64,000 nt of DNA from the NCBI GenBank assembly GCA_033297205.1, contig MU859212.1:25385-89384 (forward strand), in the 5' to 3' direction. The DNA comes from Pseudoneurospora amorphoporcata (taxonomy: Eukaryota > Ascomycota > Sordariomycetes > Sordariales > Sordariaceae). Below, one piece after another: positions 56,774-64,000 of the stretch. The notes beneath the pieces were generated by a model. It was not told the DNA's origin. It saw only the letters and a list, made by a program, of their open reading frames with translations, and ran no database searches. Both the position numbers and the translations under genes were made by a program. Positions within the stretch are counted from its first letter, which is position 1. Each line of letters starts with the position of its first letter.

Positions 56774-56859
56774 GGTCCGGTGGCGAAATGGTATCGTGTG
56801 GTCCTCCTAATCACGGGAGGATAAGACTGAGGTTGTGGGTTCGAGTCCCATCCGGATCG
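56774..56859 (+). tRNA. tRNA-Arg (CCT) with a 14-nt intron
   Basis: Acceptor stem GGTCCGG/CCGGATC (56774-56780 with 56852-56858) and discriminator G at 56859. The D arm is GCGA/TCGT. The anticodon stem is TGGTC/GACTG (two wobble pairs) with loop CTCCTAA, so the anticodon CCT is at 56806-56808. The T arm is GTGGG/CCCAT with loop TTCGAGT. An intron at 56810-56823 interrupts after the base 3' to the anticodon, the standard position, and its GGGAGG can pair with the CCTCC of the loop, as in eukaryotic pre-tRNAs. A T run follows at 56861-56869 (TTTCTTTTTTT), serving as the Pol III terminator. Confidence 0.93.
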
Positions 56860-57178
56860 TTTCTTTTTTTGTTTATTGTTATCTTTTCCCCATTCTATGC
56901 TCCGTTTGCCAATGCGTAGGTTCCGCATTACTGCTTCTTTTCCTTAATTTTTTTTTTTTCTTTTCTAGGTTTTGTTGACATAGTGATTGTCCTGATCGTC
57001 TGTTCTGTCCGTGGCCATATCTCGATCCCGTGTAAATCGGTCCTTACATCGAATACGTCTCATCTGCCTAAATGTAATTGTTCCTGCTCTCGTTTTCCTT
57101 TGTTGCCCTCAGCCTGACGACTCCCGTCTGCGCTCTGCCCAAGTGCACCTGGATCCGACAGTCAGTCTCCTTGCTACC
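56860..57178. other. intergenic, no gene seen
   Basis: Pol III terminator T runs just after the tRNA, then the 3' region of the minus-strand HET gene. No coding signal. Confidence 0.6.
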
Positions 57179-59467
57179 TTAGATGATCGTAACCACCTTC
57201 TCCTTGGCTTGCGCAAATACCCCAAATCGTTCCTTCCATGGTGTATGATCATTCTTCGGGCGGCGAGGAGGTCCTGTCAGCTGAAGCCTCCCGAACCGGT
57301 GATATACGTTTTGGCCCATCATTTTTTCCTCCGATTGCCCTTTGGCCTTCTTTAGCAGAAGAAATACTGGACTTCCCCCTCTCCTTACTATCCCGAGCAA
57401 GAAGCAGTAAACGATAGGCCGATGTTGATCATCACCCGCTTCCACCTCATCCAAAAGCCTCAAGAGATCCTGACATCCGTCATCAACAAACAGGTGCTGC
57501 GCAAAATTCTCAACCACCAACCCAAAGTCCAAGCTCAGAATTTGCCATGGAAGTCGTAGTCCGTCTTCCCGCTGGGTTTTCAGCCGCGGACGTGTCACTC
57601 TTGCTGGCAAGAGCAGCCCGCGCAGTACCAGCCGCCCTGCGATCAGCTCACCCATCTCATCCGATCCGGCCGCAGTACAGGAAACATCGAGTACTTCACA
57701 CAAGGGTTTGAGGAAGTCCTTTGTGTCGTATCTCTGCCCCAGGAACTTCACAGGTGCGTTGACCGAGCCCCAAGACCACGTTGGCGCCCGCCATTCAAGC
57801 GCTCTATCTGTCCATGCCTTGATTCTCTTCACCTCGTCTTTATCATCAGTAGCGGTATTCTCAAATCCAACCTTCCAACATAAATCTCGCACCAGGCTGT
57901 CTTTCCACAGCCCAGCAAAATACACTGTTTCTTTGACCATGTCCTCATCAGCGTCTCGTGCTGCACGTGCTGCACGTGCAACGCTCATCTCCCTCGCCAA
58001 CCCAGAAATGGCAGGAAACAGATCTTTCTCATACGTCAACTCCCGTCTGGTGTAGTCATGAACCAGCCTATGCCACACACAAATTAATTCATCGTGGCTC
58101 ATTATCCTCCACAGCACTGGGCCGTAGTATGCTTTCGCCAACGTTTTACGCATGGAACTATGCTGTTGATATTTATCCGCAGGCGATTCCCGTGGTGTTG
58201 TTGTCTCATTTACCCCGCCCTTAGACCCCAAGACACTCTCCCGGTCCAGGGATGAGTTGCTATGGTCGGTACATTGACAGGCCGAATCCTCTAGGCACTC
58301 AAAGTAGAGTTCGTGGGGCCCAAAGTGCAGGATACGAGAAGAGAGAAAGCGTTCTTGGAAAATCCAGCCACGCTTAAGGGTCGGGAGCATCGGAAACTGA
58401 CTGGCGTAGCATGAAGTCCCTCGTCTGACATGAACATATGCGCGGCGGACGTAAATTGTCTCTGTATCGTTCGTTGTCATTGTGAGGTTAGCCTGATCAG
58501 CTCCATCGGAGTTACAGACTTGATTTGTTTTGGTGTTAACTTTCAAGGCGAATGTTTGGTAGTCGGATGGGGGAGAGGCATGAATGCCTCCATAGGCGTC
58601 GGCGGAGCAAGTGGCGGATAGGACGAGAAAGGATCTTTGAAAGATGGACGCCATCTTTCCCGCCTCCTCTCGCCAATCGAGAAGGGAATCCTGGATAATG
58701 CACAGGCTATCAATCCAGATATAGCGGACTCCGAGTCTGCGGGTGTACTCGATAGCATCGTTCATAGTCGGGGGGAGATGGTCAGGCTTTATACATCTTT
58801 TGTGGGACTCGAGATTATCGACTAAAGTACGGTGAAAAGGACGACGACCCCAGCAGTAGCTCAAGCAAACGTACGGATCGGTTTCGGCTTGGGATTCATA
58901 CAGTCGGAGGGCAGGTTCTGCCGTTGTACCGACGAAGACAACCCGTTTAGGTAGAACGGCAGCGCTTGAGTATGAGTTACAGTCCTGATGACCGTCCGTG
59001 CAGTGGTTGATTTGCTGAATCGCCCATGAGAGACTCTCGTCTGAAGAAGTGGTCTTTGGGACCTGTTTTCCAATTTCAAGAAAGGGCAAGGTTTGGGTCA
59101 TCCAAGAAGTTTCTATCAAAAGAGTCAGCTTTTACACTTGATCCACCAACGAGAGGCTTGAGACTGCTGACTTACCTTCTGAGCAGAAAAATGACAGTTT
59201 GAGGAAGGATGGGCCTAGCGGTATCTCCACAGCCATTCCTTTGCCCACAGCCAGCTTACCCAAAATAACGGCCACATGATCAACGTCGTTTGGTACAGGT
59301 AGTGATGTATTGGAGAGGTATTTTCTTATACCTGTGAAGAATATAGAACAAGTCCGGCATTTGCTTGCGTTTGCCTCCATGGCAATGAGCGAGCTCCTGA
59401 ACACGCTGAGGCTAACGCCGGAGGTCGGTGGATGACCACACCATTTGCAAGGGGACAACTCCCCCAT
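57179..59467 (-). CDS. heterokaryon-incompatibility (HET) domain protein
   Basis: Two exons on the minus strand: 59467-59176 and 59112-57179, with a 63-nt intron; 741 residues. The N-terminus has paired CKWC (about residue 7) and CRTC (about 37) motifs, perhaps a small metal site. The HET domain begins at YVCLSYCWG (about 178) and continues LPPTMNDAIEYTRRLGVRYI, WIDSLCIIQD, DWREEAGKMASIFQ and LVLSATCS, all the classical blocks. The C-terminal ~400 residues are typical of large solo HET proteins, with no WD repeats or NACHT domain. HET domains trigger growth arrest and cell death when incompatible hyphae fuse; filamentous ascomycetes carry dozens, most of unknown allele specificity. Confidence 0.92.
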
Positions 59468-60736
59468 CTCAAGAGATCCGGGTTTGAACTGTGATTGAGC
59501 TAAAGGATAGGGCTTGGAACCAAAATCGATCTTGGTTCCGTGAGCTAGAATGATGCATCCGTCATTCTATTGGAAAAATGTGCGCAGCGCACCAGTGACG
59601 GAGGCGGGGTAAAGCTTCGCCGTTCCGATTGTAACGCTGTCAAGGATTGGACATAGTTCATCGGTAGCTCTCGGCGAGCGAGGCCGATATGCCCGGACAT
59701 GGAGAGGAAGAGAACATCAGACGGGAGTCCTTCACACGTTGTGTGAATATTGGGAGCGACTTTCACAGGCATTGAACCCACCAAAAAGGGTTGATGCGAT
59801 TATTCACACAACCTGCCCTTCAACCGGGCCATCGGCGGACAGAGATGGGGTTCATGTCGGACTTCTAATGGGTTATGTTCTCCAAGAGGAGATGACGAAA
59901 CGGCAAAGAAAATGCTGTAGTATTCCATGGTGACGAGGGTTGAAGGGGGCCGTCGGGTTTGGGAGATTTCGGAAAATTGATAAGTTGTGTGATAGACAGA
60001 TTGCCATGAACAGAAACCAGAAAAAAACTAAAGAGAAAAACACTCGCGGCCGGCATTATCTCGCTGTAAAAATCAGCAATGGTAGATGCAAGGAAAGAAC
60101 CATCGTGACCAGAGATCATGATGTTCCCGTCGTGAAGGAAGAAGGAACCACTTGAATGGCGCACCGCAGTAACAAAACACCACGGAAATCACGCCTTGTC
60201 CTGTTAGCACAGCCGGAAACTGTCTAGTAACTCACAGGCCCATAGCAAAGACAGCTGCAACTGTCTCTTGGCATTACCACCTCACTTTGCTCTTTCCAAG
60301 CCTCTTCACCCCCAAACATCATGAAGACAGTCACCAAAGATGGAAGCCACGAATGGCCCAAGAAAAAGCCCAGTCTTGAGCCCTTGACAGCCACCTCGGT
60401 ACGCGTAATGCATCGCCATTGAGGTGTCGTGGAGGGCTGAGCCAAGCTGCGCCACACCACATGATGTAAAGTGGACAGGCTGTGTGGATCGCCGAGACGG
60501 GATGAAACAGCCGGACGGCTCGGGGTCCACCAGTTCGACCCATGGCGGGGCAGTGGTCCCCTATTCGTCATCGGAGTCTTCCCATTTAGCGGCACGTCCA
60601 CTATAAGTGATCACTGAAAGAGCGGCCAACCCCACGATCAATTGTTTTCCTCGACATCATACTTTCTTTCCACCTTTCGACACACAGCTCGACATCTTTC
60701 CCTACAGTATTGTATCGAGTGACACATACAGACAAC
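59468..60736. other. intergenic, no gene seen
   Basis: Divergent space between the HET gene and the gene at 60737. Contains an 11-bp inverted repeat (GTTGTGTGAAT at about 59739, ATTCACACAAC at about 59801). No coding signal. Confidence 0.5.
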
Positions 60737-61618
60737 ATGTCCGCGCAAGACTACTACAACCAAGGCCAGCAAGGCGGAAGCGGTGGCTACGGCCAGCAGC
60801 CTCCTCAGAACAACCCCTACGGCTACAGCCACGGCCAACCTGCTCCCCAATACCAGGGCCAGCAACAGGTTTGTCTCTCCTCTCCTCTGGAGTATCCACA
60901 AAGCTAACATCCCGTTCCCTTCCCTCCAGGGTGGTTACCCTCCCTACGGCGGCCAGCAAGACGCCCCCTACCCTTCCCACAACTCTTATTCCTCCCCTCC
61001 TCCTCAGCAAGGAGGCTATCACCACGGGCAATCGCAAGATTACGACAACCAGTCCTACGGAAATGCTGCCCCGCCCTATGGCCAGCCCCAGTACGGCGGA
61101 GGACAGGGACACGACAGCCAGAGGCAATACCACGATCAGAGCCAGCAAAGCTACGGCCAGGGCCAGGGCTACGGTCAGCAACAGCAGGGATATCCGCCAC
61201 AGCAGCATCAGCAGTACCCAGGCCAGGACGGTCCTGGAGGCCCGGTAGGACCTGACGGAGACCGCGGCCTGGGCGCTACGCTGGCTGGTGGTGGTATGGG
61301 CGCCATGTTGGCACATGCTGGTGGCACAGGCGTCCTGGGTAGTGTTGTGAGCGCTGTTGGTGGCGCAATTGCAGCGAATCTATTGGAGGACAAGTAAGTT
61401 TGTCTTTGTTCCCCTGCCCTGCACCAGTTGGCGGTTGGTTTGACTTTGGCGGTTGGGACGGTCCTGGGGGTCATGCTTTGACAAAGGACGGTATGCTGAC
61501 TAACAACCATCACAGGCTCAAGAAGAAGAAGGAGAAGAAGAAGGATAAGCATCACAAGGACAAGCACCGCAAGCGCAGCGGGAGTGGCAGCAGCTCCGAT
61601 TCTAGCGATTCGGATTAA
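60737..61618 (+). CDS. Gln/Gly/Tyr-rich glycine-zipper protein with basic and Ser/Asp tail
   Basis: Three exons: 60737-60868, 60930-61393 and 61516-61618; introns of 61 and 122 nt; 232 residues. Residues 1-150 are Gln/Gly/Tyr/Pro-rich repeats (YGQ, QGGY, QQPP), a prion-like low-complexity region. Residues about 155-197 form a glycine zipper: GATLAGGGMGAMLAHAGGTG then SVVSAVGGAIAANLLEDK. Splicing then adds a Lys/His-rich stretch and a SGSGSSSDSSDSD terminus. The layout fits fungal glycine-zipper proteins linked to membrane-associated or condensate-forming behaviour; role unknown. No signal peptide. The acidic Ser tail is a possible casein-kinase-2 target (inference). Confidence 0.85.
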
Positions 61619-62398
61619 AGACTGGGGAGGACCGACTTGATCGTTCATGGGATTTGGGTACAAGCGGCATAAGGTTGTAACTGACGAGGGTTAATGACAC
61701 CTGTTTTACGGACGGAGTAGTGGACACTGCGATGATATTTCCACGATAATACAACAACTTCATTCATATTTCGTTTTCCCACTCAGGCGAGCACTCGGCA
61801 CGGAGCAACCGTTTTGCAAACACGACTGCCCGAAAACCCAAAGTCCCAGGAGCACAAGTTGGCCGGTTGGCTTGGCCCGGTGGGCTGGCCGGCTGTTGGG
61901 TTCGATATCCAAGACATAAGGGCACTTGGCACTCGGCGGTGTGCCAAACACCAAGACGCCAATATGTTGATCCCTTTCTCGCTCTATAGTGCCGCCAGTT
62001 TATGCTACTCACTTTTTATCGAGTCAACACTACCATTCTTACACTAACACAGCGTAGGAGTTCATCTACCATACGCATGACCATATTCTCGCCTGGAATA
62101 GCCGCCGCAACACCGGTCACTACATCCGAACAAAGCCCTTAACTGCTTTACGTTCCAACATCATCTGATAGTTGGCTTGGTTTGTTGGCTGTTGATAGTC
62201 CCCGCCCCACCCACGTCATGGCAGCGATGTCGAGGGTTTCAGATAGCTGAAATGCCGAAGGGGCGCCGACTTAAGCCTCTTATGTGTACTTACATGTCAT
62301 AGCAGCAAGAAATTTACAACCAAAATCTTACATCACCATTATTGACCCGAAAGTTAGTTCCGCTCGCCATCAATCGTCTCGATTGCCAGCTACCAGTC
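61619..62398. other. intergenic, no gene seen
   Basis: 3' region of the glycine-zipper gene and promoter of the secreted-protein gene at 62399. No coding signal. Confidence 0.55.
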
Positions 62399-63305
62399 AT
62401 GGTCCACTTCACCCACCTCTCCATACTGTTCATTCCCTTTGTGGCCGTCAGCCTTCTCCACCAAGTTCACGCCGAGGGCAACCAGCACTTCTCCTTCAGA
62501 AGATGGGTAGACGATATCAGCGGCAACCCTGAGAATGCCCTCTCCCCTGAGGAGGCATTGCAGGCGTACATAGATTCAGCAGCGGACATGGACGACGATG
62601 CTTTGCCTGCTACTGGGAGTGCCGGACCGGAAAAGCGGTGGGATAGTCAGGTGGTGTGTAAAAAAGTAAACAGAGGCAAGGTCAGTCCGAGTTTCCCGTC
62701 TCTCATGTCCCACCACACCATCGAATAACCATGTTGGCGAGGGAAGGTGGTTACTAGGTTCTAACGTATGAAACCCCTGGGAGTTATTATAGGTTCTCGG
62801 AGCCGTCTATTGTATCGACATCCTGCATGCTAAAGGTATGGTCCCATGCCATACGTATCCCATCGCAGCGACAGGAAGACAGGGCGAGAGAAACATTGTT
62901 CAGGCATGGTGCGTGGGGAATAGTATGGCTGTCACTCCGTTCGAAGACTTGGGTAAGGATGAGACAAAGTATCCTACTTGGTATGTTCCATTCTTTTTTT
63001 TTCATTTTCTCTTTTCTGGCCTGGTGACACTTTCCATGCATCCCCTTCCTGAATTGTCCCGTGGTGCACTGCCCCCTCCCTACTACATACCCAAAAAAAA
63101 AATAAGAAAAAAAAGACTTCAGACTGGACTGACAAATATTCTACCTATCTGTAGCGAGACCGTCGCCCGAACCGCTGGCGTTATCTTGGACACATGCACA
63201 AGTGAATCCGACCACACGGTTGCGGGATGGCGGGAAAAGGATCTGACGGGTCTTGGGGTGGGTGTCAGAATTTACAACGGCACATACATGGGTGGAGAAG
63301 ATTGA
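62399..63305 (+). CDS. small secreted prepro-protein, family copy E
   Basis: Three exons: 62399-62680, 62793-62980 and 63155-63305; donors GTCAGT and GTATGT; 206 residues. Signal peptide MVHFTHLSILFIPFVAVSLL (cut about residue 26), then FSFRRWVDDISGNPENALSP and EALQAYIDSA, then Lys-Arg before WDSQVVC (about residue 84). Exon 2 gives GAVYCIDILHAKGMVPC, matching DAVICINNLAAAGQVPC of copy A. Exon 3 gives ARTAGVILDTCT, matching QTAGAIMDTCT. The intron positions and phases match copy A, so this is a true paralog 21 kb away. The exon 3 acceptor (TGTAG) was chosen to keep phase and makes this exon shorter (151 nt) than in A and B. Secreted and probably Kex2-processed; function unknown. Confidence 0.7.
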
Positions 63306-64000
63306 ATGAATACTGGCGGAAGAATACGGTGAGGAGATAAAGCAAAATAGGAGAGACAATTCGAGTTTCCAGGCACTGCCGTCCTTCTCTCCGTCGTACG
63401 CTCATTTATTCAAGTACATTGAATGAATACCTATCAGTTGTTTTTTTTTTGGAACAGGCTTGCACTGCCGTTTTACATTCTACTCCTCCGATGATTGCAA
63501 TTCCCAAAGAGAAGAGTGAGGAATCACATGAGTAGACTACCTTAGGTGCTGCCAACGAGAACGTCAAATGGACCTCGGAAGGAGAACTGAGACAGAAGGC
63601 CGATAGAAGGAATTAAAAAGACGACAAAGGGACAGCGAGTTAAACCAAGAGAGAAGCTGGAACTACGAGAATACACACACAAAATTTGAACTGAGCAAGG
63701 ATCATGAAAAGACATGGTGGAATTATCACGGCAGGGAGGGGCCTAGATGTGTTGAAATAGCGGCCGTCCCAAGGACTTTCAACTTGAGTGAGGGACAATG
63801 TTGGTGTTAGTGCCTCACCCAACTTACATACAGGCAATGCACCTGATTTTGCACTAGGATGACCAAGCCCGATGGAGGATATAGGCACAAGAAAAAGCAG
63901 ATATAAACACATACGACCATAGATGGTAGAAAACTCGGGATCCCGTCCGCTCTCCCATAGATAAGCTACCAATCGCCTGACTAGTAGTTGGGTCGGTGAC
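63306..64000. other. intergenic, no gene seen
   Basis: No coding signal to the window edge; the minus-strand frame at 63640-63972 looks like chance. Confidence 0.5.

Noticed and set aside
59739..59811. 11-bp inverted repeat GTTGTGTGAAT...ATTCACACAAC
   Set aside because: Short, 50-base spacer and no other support; could be chance, so only mentioned in the intergenic note.
1..64000. CRISPR arrays, rRNA genes, prokaryotic operons or intact transposases
   Set aside because: None visible; gene structure is fungal throughout.

Overview
The window is nuclear DNA of a filamentous ascomycete. Genes are interrupted by short introns (about 50-125 nt) with GTRNGT donors, CTAAC-type branch points and CAG/TAG acceptors. 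Intergenic spaces are long, and an ortholog-like acetate-utilisation acetyl-CoA hydrolase, a HET-domain gene, an ascomycete-type laccase and an NRPS-like gene are present. The overall look suggests Sordariomycetes, probably Sordariales; the species cannot be named from sequence alone. No CRISPR array, rRNA gene or intact transposase was seen.

Left part (1-24 kb): a secreted Ser/Asp/Ala-repeat protein (653-1645); a C2H2-like zinc-finger gene with an in-frame stop near its N-terminus (2716-3712) and a decayed relative 1.6 kb further on (about 5279-5720); a four-exon MFS sugar-type transporter (6615-8351) convergent with an Asn/Ser-rich tail-anchored protein (8689-9627, minus); a gene-poor stretch with an old inverted duplication (12.47-13.42 kb); acetyl-CoA hydrolase (14716-16441, minus); a 5.9 kb gene desert; and an UNC-93-like membrane protein (22326-24116).

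Middle (25-41 kb): a decaying locus with a diverged tandem repeat whose units carry a small hairpin (25.35-26.14 kb) and a relic exon (26195-26726). Then comes the most notable region, a probable secondary-metabolite cluster. It holds a seven-exon laccase (27543-29860, minus), a dienelactone-hydrolase-family enzyme (30499-31412), a fumarylacetoacetate-hydrolase-family enzyme (31662-32870), a DHA1-type MFS exporter (34191-35902, minus) and a 956-residue A-T-TE NRPS-like synthetase (36486-39356). Two divergent promoters organise it; the laccase/hydrolase one contains an 18-bp perfect palindrome of the form CGG-N10-CCG, a candidate binuclear zinc-cluster regulator site. By family knowledge, A-T-TE enzymes condense aryl-pyruvates into quinones or furanones. 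The two hydrolases and the laccase could tailor such a core and the MFS protein export it; this pathway is inference.

Right part (40-64 kb): a local family of small secreted prepro-proteins with a Lys-Arg site just before a Trp-Asp-Ser motif. Two members look intact (40494-41381 minus; 62399-63305 plus), one is nearly complete but broken (43201-44108 minus), and two are fragments (about 42960, about 44670). Also here: a 2314-codon ZNFX1-like helicase fused to three CbxX-type AAA modules (45364-52658, minus), a conserved fungal protein of unknown function (53991-56158), an intron-containing tRNA-Arg(CCT) (56774-56859), a HET-domain protein (57179-59467, minus) and a Q/G/Y-rich glycine-zipper protein (60737-61618).
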